A stretch of DNA of 64,000 nt, taken from Palsa-506 sp963707065. GTDB lineage: Bacteria; Actinomycetota; Actinomycetes; Streptosporangiales; Streptosporangiaceae. The number at the start of each line of letters is the position of its first letter. The stretch's first letter is position 1. Where the stretch lies: assembly GCA_963707065.1 (NCBI GenBank), contig CAVPPJ010000013.1, forward strand, positions 558,001 through 622,000. The letters are read 5' to 3'. The notes below the pieces were generated by a model. It worked only from the letters and a program-made list of their open reading frames with translations, made no database searches and was not told the origin of the DNA. Below are positions 52,694-62,061 of the stretch, piece after piece. Both the position numbers and the translations under genes were made by a program.

Positions 52694-55189
52694 TCAAAGA
52701 ACGTCACCGGCGGCAGCGCGCCGGTGACGGGATAACTCGGCGCGCAGCAGCGCGGCCGCGGGAGTGCGGCCGGCTAGCCGACCCGGTAGCAGGGCCACAA
52801 GGTTGGCGAGGACCAGCGCGCCGAGCACGATGAGGACGACGGTCAGCGCCGGGACGGTCGGCTCGGGCACGACGCTGATCTGCCGCGCGAACAGGTCCCA
52901 CAGCGCGCGGCCGAGCGCGATGCCGAGCGGGACGCCCACGATGGCGCCGGCAGCGATCGCGGCGGTGGACTGCCAGGCCACGGTGGCGGACAACTGGCGC
53001 CGGGTGAACCCCAAGGTCTTAAGCAGCGCCAGGTCCCTGCGGCGGCGGCGGACCGACGACATCAGGGTCAGCAGCAGCGAGCTGAGCGCGCCGAGCACGA
53101 GAGTGCCGGCCAGGATCACAGGCGCGGTGCCCATCGACTGGAAACCGGCGATCTCCGCCGGGCGCTGCACGGGCAGCACCACGCCGCCTACGTCGGCCGG
53201 GACGATGGTCTGGAGAACCTTCTGCTGTGCGGCAAGGTTGGCGCCGGGGACCAGGGTGACCAGGATGTTGTTCGGCTGGTTGCCGTTGGTGCCGGGGATG
53301 TCCTGGTAGGGCAGCACCGCGCCGGTGCCCATCTCGGTGTGCAGGGTGGCCGCGACGCCCATCGAGGGCAGGGTGGCGGTGCCGACGATCCGCAGCTGGA
53401 ACGGGTGCGGGCCGCCGTCGGTCACCGTGACCACGTCCCCCACCCTCTTGTGCAGCTGTGCGAGGGTCGTCGCGCCGAGCACCACCTGGCCCTGCCCCTG
53501 CAGGCCGTGCCCGGACAGCAGCGGAGGCGCCACCGGCGCCTTCGTGTCCGTGCCGAGAACGGGGACGGTCACGTCGTCGATCTGCGCGGTGCCGAACCAG
53601 ACGCCCGTCCACGCGGCGACCTCCGGGTCGTGGTCGAGGACGGCCGTCGTCTGGTTGTGATTGACGTAAATGACCCCTGAGCTCAGCGCGTACGTCCAGT
53701 CCCAGCCGTACAGCGACGGATGGGACACGAGCCTGGTCAGGCTCGCGCCGAACGTGACCGTGGCCAGCAGGACCACGGTGGCTAGCACCGTGCCGAGGAT
53801 GGCCGACCTGACCGGCGCATTGCCGCGCTCCGCGCGGGGGTCGAGGGCCAGCCGGACGCCCTCGGCGGCCGGCGCGGGCAGCCCGGCCGCGGAGGCGGCA
53901 CGCACCACGGCCGACCCGGTGGCACGGGACGGCGCGACGCGGGCGAGGGCGCGGTGCGGCGCCCGCCGGTACGCGATCACCGCCGCGGCCGCGGCCAGCA
54001 GGCAGACAAACAGAGCGAAGCCGGCGCCGAGGACGGCCCAGTCGAACGCTACGCCCGGGTACGGATAGACGGCGCGTATCGAGCCGAGCGGCGCGAGCGG
54101 CGACAGGCCGACGGCGAAGGCGCAGGCCAGCAGCGCGCCGACCACAATGGTGCCAAGCACGCCGGGCAGCCCGTCGCCGGTCGTCACGGCCGGGCTCGCG
54201 CCGAGCGCGCGCAGCGTGCCGAGGTCGCCGGCACCGAGGCGCAGCTGCCTGCCGATGACCTGGCCTGCGATAAGCAGCGCGGCCACCGCCGCGATCCCGC
54301 CGAAGACCGCGAGCGCGAGCGAGGTCGGCTCGCTGGCCCGCTCCGCCTTGGCCGCGGTGAGCGACGTGACGTAGAACTCGATGGGGAATCCCTTCGGCAG
54401 CACCTGCTGGATGCTGGCCTCGGCGGCGGCCACGCTGGTTCCGGGGTCGAGCTGCACGGAGGTTTCCGTGAAGTTGGCGCAGCACCTGGCGAGCAGTTGG
54501 GTCAGCGCGGGGGTGAACAGCGCGCCGCCGTCGCGCTGGACGTCGGCGTCGTCCTGGGTCTCTTCCGAGCTGTAGACCACCTTGCCGACGACCTTCATGG
54601 CGATGGTCAGGTGTGGCTTGACCGGCCGCGTGCCGAAGCCCGGCGCCGTCACCTGGGCGTTCGTGTAGAAGCCAAGAGGCGCGACCGAGCCGACGTGGAC
54701 CGGCCCGGTGGTCCCCTTGGCGTCGATCACCGCCTCGTCGGTCTTGCCGGGGTCAGCCATCCGGCCCTGGACGACGGTCACCCGGTCGGTGGTGAAGTAC
54801 TCGCCGTCCAGGCTGCCGTACAAACCCTGGCTGCCCGCCTCCTCCTGCTGGTTCTGTCCGGATCCGAGCACAGCCACGTTCAGCCCTTCGTAGCTGGTGA
54901 CGTGCCGGACGCCGGGCAAGGCAGCGACCTTCGCAATGATGGCCGGGTCGTAGCCCTTGCTCCCGGCCACCCCGTACAGGCCGGTCAGTACCGTCAGGTC
55001 GGACGGCTTGGTGCTGGCCAGGTAGGCGGGAAACGCGGCCTGGGTGCGCCGGGCGGCGGCGACCGAGCCCATCGCGAGGCCGCCGAGCAGGCCGAGCAGC
55101 AGCACAAGCGCGAGGTACCCGGCCCAGCGCTCACTCCACGTGCACCGGAATCTATACCACGCGACCCGGAAAGTGTCCGCACCCCGCAT
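52694..55189 (-). CDS. FtsX-type ABC transporter permease, no adjacent ATPase
   Basis: About 831 residues from ATG 55189 (MRGADTFRVAWYRFRCTW). The first helix is LALVLLLGLLGGLAMGSVAA. Two FtsX units follow: SLALAVFGGIAAVAALLIAG, then ATTGDGLPGVLGT-like segments; and VILAGTLVLGALSSLLLTLM, then VVLIVLGALVLANLVALLPG. Large external domains lie between, one with two adjacent Cys (ARCCANF). MacB-like permeases need an ATP-binding partner to move lipids, peptides or signals; none is encoded next to it. It is convergent with the DUF1254 unit. Confidence 0.85.
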   Translation of the reverse strand: MRGADTFRVAWYRFRCTWSERWAGYLALVLLLGLLGGLAMGSVAAARRTQAAFPAYLASTKPSDLTVLTGLYGVAGSKGYDPAIIAKVAALPGVRHVTSYEGLNVAVLGSGQNQQEEAGSQGLYGSLDGEYFTTDRVTVVQGRMADPGKTDEAVIDAKGTTGPVHVGSVAPLGFYTNAQVTAPGFGTRPVKPHLTIAMKVVGKVVYSSEETQDDADVQRDGGALFTPALTQLLARCCANFTETSVQLDPGTSVAAAEASIQQVLPKGFPIEFYVTSLTAAKAERASEPTSLALAVFGGIAAVAALLIAGQVIGRQLRLGAGDLGTLRALGASPAVTTGDGLPGVLGTIVVGALLACAFAVGLSPLAPLGSIRAVYPYPGVAFDWAVLGAGFALFVCLLAAAAAVIAYRRAPHRALARVAPSRATGSAVVRAASAAGLPAPAAEGVRLALDPRAERGNAPVRSAILGTVLATVVLLATVTFGASLTRLVSHPSLYGWDWTYALSSGVIYVNHNQTTAVLDHDPEVAAWTGVWFGTAQIDDVTVPVLGTDTKAPVAPPLLSGHGLQGQGQVVLGATTLAQLHKRVGDVVTVTDGGPHPFQLRIVGTATLPSMGVAATLHTEMGTGAVLPYQDIPGTNGNQPNNILVTLVPGANLAAQQKVLQTIVPADVGGVVLPVQRPAEIAGFQSMGTAPVILAGTLVLGALSSLLLTLMSSVRRRRRDLALLKTLGFTRRQLSATVAWQSTAAIAAGAIVGVPLGIALGRALWDLFARQISVVPEPTVPALTVVLIVLGALVLANLVALLPGRLAGRTPAAALLRAELSRHRRAAAGDVL

Positions 55190-55979
55190 GGTCCCAGTAT
55201 CCAGCTCCCGCGAGGGATACCGGGAGGGAGCCAGCCTGCCTGCCATGGGTGTGCCAGCACCCGGCCGGACGGCGGCGTGCCAGCACGCGGCAGGCCTGAG
55301 GCGAGAGTGGCGAGTTCCTCGAACGTGATATCAGCGTTCGGGCCTGCATCGAGCCAGCGGCAGAGGCGGGAATCACCTCGTACGACGTGGCCCTGTAGGG
55401 TCTGGGAATCTGCCGCGCGGTAGTAACCGGGTAGTTGTTCCCTGGCGCGGTGTCCGTCTTCCGCCCTCTCGACGCTTTGGCCGAGGCGGCGGGGAGGCCC
55501 AATGTAGTCTTCCCTGAAACGTCGGCGACGACGATACCCTCGCAGGAGCCGTCAGGACCCTCTCGGGCGCAGCCCGCTAGCTGTCGCGTCAGGTCCGCGC
55601 GCCTCGGCGAACTTGTCCTCTTGCTCCCCGTGTTGCTTCCGGCTTACTCGCCTTTCGATAACGGCTTAAGACATGCGCAAATAGCGAGGAACTTCTAGAG
55701 TGCGCCTGCCTGATATGCAAGAGGTCGCGCGGCCGATCCACGGATAGGCGTATACCGCCTCTGACCTGCTCATTCGCATGTCAGCCCCTCGATCGGCTGG
55801 TGATCATAGAAGTACGACGCCGTCAGTCCCGCGCCGAACAGATGATCGGTGCGCGCTCATCCCACCCCGGCGACACGGGTGTATCGCTGAGTACGAGCGG
55901 CTGGCGGGAGCTCCAACCGGGCTGATGGCCGTATGCAGATCACGTGTGTTCTCAGCTTCCTTGATTAGATAATCGAGGC
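55190..55979. promoter_or_regulatory. 790-base divergent intergenic region
   Basis: No gene is recognised between the FtsX permease (leftward) and the cyclase-like regulator (rightward). Reading frames on both strands are short and lack family motifs. The right end is AT-richer and carries the leaderless promoter of the next gene. It must also hold the permease promoter. Confidence 0.4.
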
Positions 55980-55980
55980 A
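55963..55980 (+). promoter_or_regulatory. Leaderless -10 element with short palindrome
   Basis: GATAAT (55968-55973) is six bases before the ATG at 55980, so transcription would start at the start codon. It lies in a short palindrome GATTA-GA-TAATC (55963-55974). No good -35 is seen. There is no usable ribosome-binding site. Confidence 0.45.
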
Positions 55981-58655
55981 TGCGCCAGCTCCCGACGGGG
56001 ACCGTGACGATGCTCTTCAGTGACATCGAAGGGTCGACAGCGCTGCTGGCCCGCCTGGGTGAGCTGTACGGCGAGGTGCTGTTCGCTCAGCGCGCCCTGA
56101 TGCGCGCCGCCTTCTCTGCCTGCCGTGGGCGGGAGATGGGGACCGAGGGGGATAGTTTCTTCGTGGTCTTCGAGTCGGCCGGCGACGCGGTGCGGTGCTG
56201 CCTGGCGGCGCAGCGCGCGCTGGCAGGCCATGACTGGCCCGGCGGTATCGCGGTCCGGGTCCGGATGGGCCTGCATTCGGGGGAGCCGGCCGTCCATGAG
56301 AACGATTACATCGGCATGGATGTGCACCGCGCGGCGCGGATCGCGGCGGCCGCGCACGGCGGGCAGGTCGTGCTGTCCGATGCGACGCGGCACCTGGTGG
56401 AATCGCGGCTGGCCGCTGATGTGTCGCTGCGAGACCTGGGCTGGCACCGGCTGAAGGACATCGAGGCGCCGGAGCATATCTACCAGCTGGTCGCCGCCGG
56501 GCTACCGGATCGGTTCCCGTCGCTGAAGAGCCTGGGCGCGCAGACCAGGCTGCCGGTGCCGCTGACGCCGCTGGTCGGCCGGGAGCGCGACCTGGAGCGG
56601 GTCATCGCCACGCTCATCGGACCGGGGATCCGGCTGGTGACGCTGACCGGCACCGGCGGCGTCGGCAAGACACGGCTATCGCTGGCCGCTGCCGCAGCGC
56701 TGGATCAGGACTTCCCGCACGGGGTGTTCTTTGTCGCACTGGCGGCCGTCCGCGATGCCGGGGTGATGTGGAAGACCATCGCCGACGGCCTGGACGTGGT
56801 CGGCGACGGGCCCGCCGCCGACGCGGTGGCCGGATTCCTGGGCAACCGCCGGGCATTGCTGGTGCTAGACAACCTTGAGCAGTTGGACGGCGCCGCCGGC
56901 GTGGTGGCCGGGCTGCTCGCGGCCGCCCCCAGCCTGGTTGTGCTGGCGACCTCCCGACGGCCGCTGCACCTGCCAGGTGAGCGGGAGCTGCCGGTGCCGC
57001 CGCTGCAGGTGCCCCGCGAGGCGTCCATCGAGGAGGTGTCCGCCTGCGGTGCGGCGCGGCTGTTCGTCCAGCAAGCGAGCATGTCCCGGCCGGGCTTCAC
57101 CCTCACTGCGGCCAACGCCGCCGACGTCGCAGCCATCTGCGAGCGCCTGGACGGGCTGCCGCTGGCCATCGAACTGGCCGGAGCCCGGATCAAGCTGCTG
57201 GCCCCCCGGGCACTGCTGGCCCGCCTGGACCACAGCATCGATCTGACCGCCGCCGACGTCGGGCGGTCGTCGCGGCAGCAGACCCTGCGGAACGCCATCG
57301 CCTGGAGCTACGACCTGCTGACCCCCGACCTGGCCGAGGCGTTCCGCCGCGTCGGGGTGTTCGCCGGGGGCTGCGGCCTGGACGCACTGGCCGCGGTCGC
57401 CGCGCCAGAGCACGGCCCAGGCGCCCAGGGGGTCAGGGCCGATCCCCTGGATTTGGCCGCCGGGCTGATGGACGTCAGCCTGGTCACGGTGACCGACGGC
57501 GCCGACGGCGAGCCCCGCGTCGGCATGCTGGAGACGATTCAGGAGTACGCGCTCGAGCGCCTGGAGAGGGCCGGGGACCTGGACGACACCCGGCGCCGCC
57601 ACGCTGAGTACTATGCCGGACTCGCCGAGCGGGCGCACGAGCAGCTGCGCAGCTCAGGACCGGCGCACCTGGTGGCCCTGGACCAGCTGGAGGCCGAGCA
57701 TGACAACCTGCACGCCGCCCTCACCTGGTCGCTAGAAACCCCGGCCGCAGGCCCGGCGCCTGCCGACCGCGAACGGTCAGTCACCGGCTTGCGACTGGTC
57801 CAGGCGCTGGCCCTGTTCTGGTACCGGCACGGCTACCTGACCGAAGGGCGACGGTGGCTGCAGCGGGCTATCGACCTGACCAGCGAGAATGGCGGAGCAC
57901 CGCTGGCGCAGCTGGCGCACTGGCTCGGGGTACTACTGCAGCAGCAAGGCGAGCCGCAGGCCGCGCTGCCGCTCCTGGAGCGCAGCCTGGCGATCTGGCG
58001 TGACCTCGGCGACCGGGACCAGCAGGCACGAGAACTCAACAGCCTCGGCATCACCCACCATCACCTCGACGAGCTGGACACCTCGCGATCCCTGCTGGAA
58101 GACAGCGCCGCCATCTCCCGCGAGATCGGCAGTGACATGCGGCTCGCCGCGGCCCTGACGAACCTTGGCCAGTTGGAGAGCGATGCGGGCAACTTCGACC
58201 GCGCCACGCAGGTGCTACAGGAGGCGCTCGCGATCGACCGGAAGCAGGGGGACATGCTGGGTGTCGCCCTGGACCAGCAATCGCTAGCCGGGGTCCACCT
58301 CCGGGCGGGCCGGGCCCGGGAGGCCCGCGACCAGCTGTCCGACATGGCCGACTACGTCGTCAGCTGCGGTGACCCCGAGCTCCTGGCCACCACCTTGGAA
58401 ATGTCCGCCGCAAATGCCGCGCAACTCGGCGAGGTCCTTCGGGCGGCCCGCCAAACCGGCGCCGCGGAAGCCATCCGGCAGAAGTCCAGCATCCCGATAA
58501 AGCAGTCAGAAATGCTCGAGGATGTCCTGGCTCGCGCCCGCGCGACCATCGCACCCGAGGCGTGGGATGCCGCGCTGGCCGCCGGGCGCGCGCTCAGCCA
58601 GCAGCAGGCGGCCACGCTTCTCACTTCGCCATCCCCACACGACACGCTCAAGTGA
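55980..58655 (+). CDS. Class III cyclase-like / NB-ARC ATPase / TPR regulator
   Basis: 891 residues. Residues 8-175 are a class III nucleotide-cyclase domain: metal Asp15 (FSDIEGST) and Asp58 (GTEGDSFF). The transition-state Asn is replaced by His116 (DVHRAAR), with Arg120 kept, and the substrate-selecting Lys is missing. Next is an NB-ARC-like ATPase with Walker A TGTGGVGKTRLS, Walker B-like LLVLDNLEQ and the ATSRRPL sensor. The C-terminal 300 residues are TPR helices (LNSLGITHHHLDELDTSR, LTNLGQLESDAGNFDRAT). The cyclase fold may serve as a sensor rather than an enzyme. The start is leaderless. Confidence 0.86.
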   Translation: MRQLPTGTVTMLFSDIEGSTALLARLGELYGEVLFAQRALMRAAFSACRGREMGTEGDSFFVVFESAGDAVRCCLAAQRALAGHDWPGGIAVRVRMGLHSGEPAVHENDYIGMDVHRAARIAAAAHGGQVVLSDATRHLVESRLAADVSLRDLGWHRLKDIEAPEHIYQLVAAGLPDRFPSLKSLGAQTRLPVPLTPLVGRERDLERVIATLIGPGIRLVTLTGTGGVGKTRLSLAAAAALDQDFPHGVFFVALAAVRDAGVMWKTIADGLDVVGDGPAADAVAGFLGNRRALLVLDNLEQLDGAAGVVAGLLAAAPSLVVLATSRRPLHLPGERELPVPPLQVPREASIEEVSACGAARLFVQQASMSRPGFTLTAANAADVAAICERLDGLPLAIELAGARIKLLAPRALLARLDHSIDLTAADVGRSSRQQTLRNAIAWSYDLLTPDLAEAFRRVGVFAGGCGLDALAAVAAPEHGPGAQGVRADPLDLAAGLMDVSLVTVTDGADGEPRVGMLETIQEYALERLERAGDLDDTRRRHAEYYAGLAERAHEQLRSSGPAHLVALDQLEAEHDNLHAALTWSLETPAAGPAPADRERSVTGLRLVQALALFWYRHGYLTEGRRWLQRAIDLTSENGGAPLAQLAHWLGVLLQQQGEPQAALPLLERSLAIWRDLGDRDQQARELNSLGITHHHLDELDTSRSLLEDSAAISREIGSDMRLAAALTNLGQLESDAGNFDRATQVLQEALAIDRKQGDMLGVALDQQSLAGVHLRAGRAREARDQLSDMADYVVSCGDPELLATTLEMSAANAAQLGEVLRAARQTGAAEAIRQKSSIPIKQSEMLEDVLARARATIAPEAWDAALAAGRALSQQQAATLLTSPSPHDTLK

Positions 58656-58994
58656 GTCACCATCTGGCTCCCGGAGGCGTCGTGCGGGCGGTGAGCGCGC
58701 AGAGCGGACCGGTCTGGCTGTTGCGGAACTGCGAATCGGCTAACGCCGGAAGGGCCAGCGCGGCGGGTCGCCGGTCTGCAGGGAACTCGGTGAGCTTGCC
58801 CGCAAGCTCGCCTGCAGCGCTGTCATGCATGGCAGGTTCCTCTCATTCTGGTTCGTGCTGGTCAGGTGGCGGCTGGCCTCCGGACAGTGAGGGAAGCGGA
58901 ATGTGGTCGGGCAGACGATGAGATCCAGGCGCGCGTAACGTCATCATTCGCAGCATGGGATGACAGCCCCGGAAAGGTCCTTCGGAGGAACATG
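58656..58994. other. Intergenic, nothing recognised
   Basis: About 340 bases between the cyclase-like regulator and the reductase. No gene or clear hairpin is seen. GGAGG at 58984-58988 serves the next gene. Confidence 0.4.
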
Positions 58995-59573
58995 ATGAGC
59001 GACACGGGCACCGGAAACGGCAAGGTTGTCGTGAATAGGTCGATGTCGCTGGACGGCTTCATCGCCGGTCCCGGCGACGCGATGGACTGGATCTTCGACT
59101 TCATAGAGCCGGACGCGGCCGTGGTTACGGAGACCGCGGCGGCCACCGGCGCCATGCTCGTCGGCCGGCGGACCGATGAGGTAGGCGACAGGATGGACGC
59201 CAACAACGAGCGGGGGGCAGCATCGAGCGACGAAGGCTACCCCTTCTCCGGACCCACGTTCGTCCTCACCCACAGGCCGCCGGACCCGCCGGCCCCGGAG
59301 GTCACGTACCTCACCGGTGACATCGGGGAAGCGGTCGCCACGGCACTGGACGCGGCGGGCGGCAAGAACCTCGAAATCCTCGGCGCTGACGTGGCCGGCC
59401 AGTGCCTGCGGCGGGGACTCGTCGACGAGATCCTGGTATACGTCCTGCCGGTGCTGCTCGGCGACGGCATCCGGTTCTACTCCTCCCCGGGCCTCGCCAG
59501 GATAGATCTGGAACCGGTCAGCAGCACGCAGGCCGGCGGCGTCACCATCCTCCGGTTCCGCGTCCGCAAGTAG
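58995..59573 (+). CDS. Dihydrofolate reductase-like / RibD C-terminal domain protein
   Basis: About 192 residues. The start ATG 58995 has GGAGG six bases upstream (ATG 58992 is adjacent). The fold opens with KVVVNRSMSLDGFIAGPGD, continues with GAMLVGRRTDE, FVLTHRPPD and GKNLEILGADVAGQCLRRG, and ends with LVDEILVYVLPVLLGDGI. This is the RibD-C family, related to DHFR and to the reductase of riboflavin synthesis. Stand-alone actinobacterial members have mostly unknown substrates. It lies 20 kb from RibA, so a link to the pterin-like pathway is only a possibility. Confidence 0.85.
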   Translation: MSDTGTGNGKVVVNRSMSLDGFIAGPGDAMDWIFDFIEPDAAVVTETAAATGAMLVGRRTDEVGDRMDANNERGAASSDEGYPFSGPTFVLTHRPPDPPAPEVTYLTGDIGEAVATALDAAGGKNLEILGADVAGQCLRRGLVDEILVYVLPVLLGDGIRFYSSPGLARIDLEPVSSTQAGGVTILRFRVRK

Positions 59574-60078
59574 TTCCCGGCTACGTCGTATCAGGTTGCT
59601 ACTGCCGCTATAGCCGGTCGTCCCGGAGCTGGCGGAGACATCCGCGAAACTGGCTGCGATCCGTTCGTGTGGCTGCCCACTGTCCCCCCAGCCGCCGAGA
59701 CTGAAGCAAACCGCCTATCTGGTCGGGGAGGCAGGCTGGAGCGGTCGGCTTGAGTATGTCCCGGACTGGTCGTTATGGCCCGCTCGGTGTGGCTCTTGGC
59801 TAAGCGCAGCAAGGCGCCGCCGCCTGTAGATCACGCCCGAGGCGAGACGTGGCGGGGCGAGGTGATCAGGGTGGTAGGCCCAGGCTGGGACGGGTCAGCG
59901 AAGTCAGTGCCGGTTTCGGCGCAGATGGCGAATTCGACGCCGGTCACCTGCGAGCCTGGGCGGATCTTTACGTATGGGTGCTGGTGGTGTACGAAGTGAA
60001 TAATCTGCTGGCGGGGGTTGGATATGACCGAGCGGGTTGCCGGCGCCTGGATGCACGAGAAGATGGACTGAGGCCACG
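59574..60078. other. Intergenic, no gene recognised
   Basis: About 500 bases without a convincing gene. Short frames on both strands lack motifs. The last bases carry the ribosome-binding site (TGAGG) of the acyl-CoA synthetase gene. Confidence 0.4.
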
Positions 60079-61611
60079 ATGCCCACGATTCCCGGCAGTC
60101 TTCGGTCCACCGCCCGGCGTGTGCCGGGCGATCCCGCACTGGCCTTTGGCGACCGTGCCTACACCTACGCTGAACTGGACGCGGCGGTCGACCGAGCGGC
60201 GAGTGCGCTGGCCGGGCTCGGTCTGCGCCGGGGCGACCGGTTCGCTCTGATGGCGACGAACTCCGACCGTTTCGTCGTGGCGTTCTACGCGGCGCTGCGG
60301 TGCGGGGCGATTGTGGTGCCGGTCAACCCGGCGTCCGCGCCGCCCGAGATCGCGTATCTGCTGGAGGATTCCGGGGCAGCGGTTTTCGCGTTTGATCCGG
60401 CGGTCGCGGCTGCGGTGACTATGGCGCTGGAGGCGGGGCGGACCCCGATGGCCGTCGCGCTCGGCGTGGCCGAGGGGTTCGCCGATCTGACCGAGCTGGC
60501 CGCGCCCGCGCCGGAGGAGGAGGTGACCCCTGCCGTCAGCGAGACGGACGACGCGCTGATCCTCTACACCTCGGGCACCACCGGCCGGCCCAAGGGGGCG
60601 CTGTTCGATCATCACCGGGTGATGTGGGCCGGGTTCACCTTCGTGGCCTCCTGCGGCATGCGGGCCGGCGACCGGTTTCTGCACGTCGCGCCGCTCTACC
60701 ATGCCGCCGAACTCGGCATCATGCTCATTCCCGGTACCATGATCGGGGCCAAGCACGTGATCCTGCCCCGCTTCGACCCGGCCACCGTGCTCGACACGCT
60801 GGAGTCGGAACAGATCACGATGTTCTTCGGCGTTCCCACGATGTACCAGTTCCTGCTGCGCCTGCCTGACCTCGCCGACCGCGACCTGTCCTGCTGGCGG
60901 ACCGGACTGTTCGGCGCCGCCCCCATGCCCGCGAGCGCAGTCGAACGACTTGTCACCGCATTGCCGCAGGTGAGCTTCATCCAGCTGTGCGGGCAGACCG
61001 AGGGTGGCCCGGGTGGCGTGTACTGCGACGCCGAGCAGGTCAAAGCCCGTCCCGACGCCAGCGGCCGGCAGGCGCTGCCGTTCACCGAGGCGCGCGTGGC
61101 CGATCCGGAGGGCCACGACATCGGCCCAGGCGGCGTCGGCGAACTGCTGCTTCGCGGCGAGTCGGTGATGAAGGGTTACTGGAACAAGCCCGCCGAGACC
61201 GCCGAGGCCCTCAGGAGCGGCTGGCTGCACACCGGCGACCTGGCCCGCGTCGACGCGGATGGCTACCTGACCCTGGTCGACCGGCTCAAGGACATGATCA
61301 TCACAGGCGGCCACAACGTCTACTCGATCGAAGTCGAGGGCGCCCTGGCCGCGCACCCCGACGTCGCCGACGTCGCAGTGGTCGGCCGGCTGCACCCCGA
61401 CTACGGGGAAAGCATCGTCGCAGTGATCACCCCGCGCGACGGCGCGACGATCACCCTGGACGACATCCGGGCGTTCCTGCGCGACCGCCTCACCGAATAC
61501 AAGATCCCGCACTACGTCATCACGGGCACCATCCCGCGCAACGCGTCAGGCAAAGTCCTTAAGCACAGGCTGCGGAAAGCGGTGGCCCGGCAGCAAGCCA
61601 CGGCAAGCTGA
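60079..61611 (+). CDS. Acyl-CoA synthetase (AMP-forming, ANL superfamily)
   Basis: About 510 residues from ATG 60079 (MPTIPGSLRSTARR), with AGG five bases upstream. The P-loop-like motif is LYTSGTTGRPKGA; the A5 motif is CGQTEGGPGG. A7/A8 are WLHTGDLARVDADGYL and DRLKDMIITGGHNVYSIEVE (in part). The catalytic Lys is in NASGKVLKHRLR. The enzyme adenylates a carboxylic acid and transfers it to CoA; fatty or aryl acids are typical. No pathway partner lies next to it. Confidence 0.9.
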   Translation: MPTIPGSLRSTARRVPGDPALAFGDRAYTYAELDAAVDRAASALAGLGLRRGDRFALMATNSDRFVVAFYAALRCGAIVVPVNPASAPPEIAYLLEDSGAAVFAFDPAVAAAVTMALEAGRTPMAVALGVAEGFADLTELAAPAPEEEVTPAVSETDDALILYTSGTTGRPKGALFDHHRVMWAGFTFVASCGMRAGDRFLHVAPLYHAAELGIMLIPGTMIGAKHVILPRFDPATVLDTLESEQITMFFGVPTMYQFLLRLPDLADRDLSCWRTGLFGAAPMPASAVERLVTALPQVSFIQLCGQTEGGPGGVYCDAEQVKARPDASGRQALPFTEARVADPEGHDIGPGGVGELLLRGESVMKGYWNKPAETAEALRSGWLHTGDLARVDADGYLTLVDRLKDMIITGGHNVYSIEVEGALAAHPDVADVAVVGRLHPDYGESIVAVITPRDGATITLDDIRAFLRDRLTEYKIPHYVITGTIPRNASGKVLKHRLRKAVARQQATAS

Positions 61612-62061
61612 CCGGCGGCCCGCCCGGCTGCCATCGGCCGTCATGACCGCCACGACACGGTTCGCTGGCCGGCCGCCCGGTCCGCCGTCGGCACCGACGC
61701 GTGATCGAGATCAGGCGGACCGGCGACTGCACGAACCGACATAATCCGCGCCACCGTCGTTCGCCCGCTCGCTTAACGCCGACGCCCGGTCATAGCCGAA
61801 ATGAGGGCGATCGTTCTGCGACCTGGCTGCATTAAGTTCGGTCTGTCAGGATCCGACCGGAGCAGCTACCGTGAGCGCAACGGCGCGAGGAACCGCAGGC
61901 CGCGGCATGAAGGGGTCACCAGCAGGATCGTAACGCCGCACCTCAGCGACCATGATGCGGTTCCGGACCCTGCGGGACACCAGCGCCGGGGTTAAGGCCG
62001 TCTTGTCCGCGGCGGGGATCATGCCCCGGCGGGGGTCCGGCGCGGGCCTCCTCCGCGGGAG
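61612..62061. other. Intergenic, no gene recognised
   Basis: About 450 bases between the convergent synthetase and TPR genes. No gene is supported. GC-rich partial complementarity lies just after 61611 but no clean terminator stem could be drawn. Confidence 0.4.
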
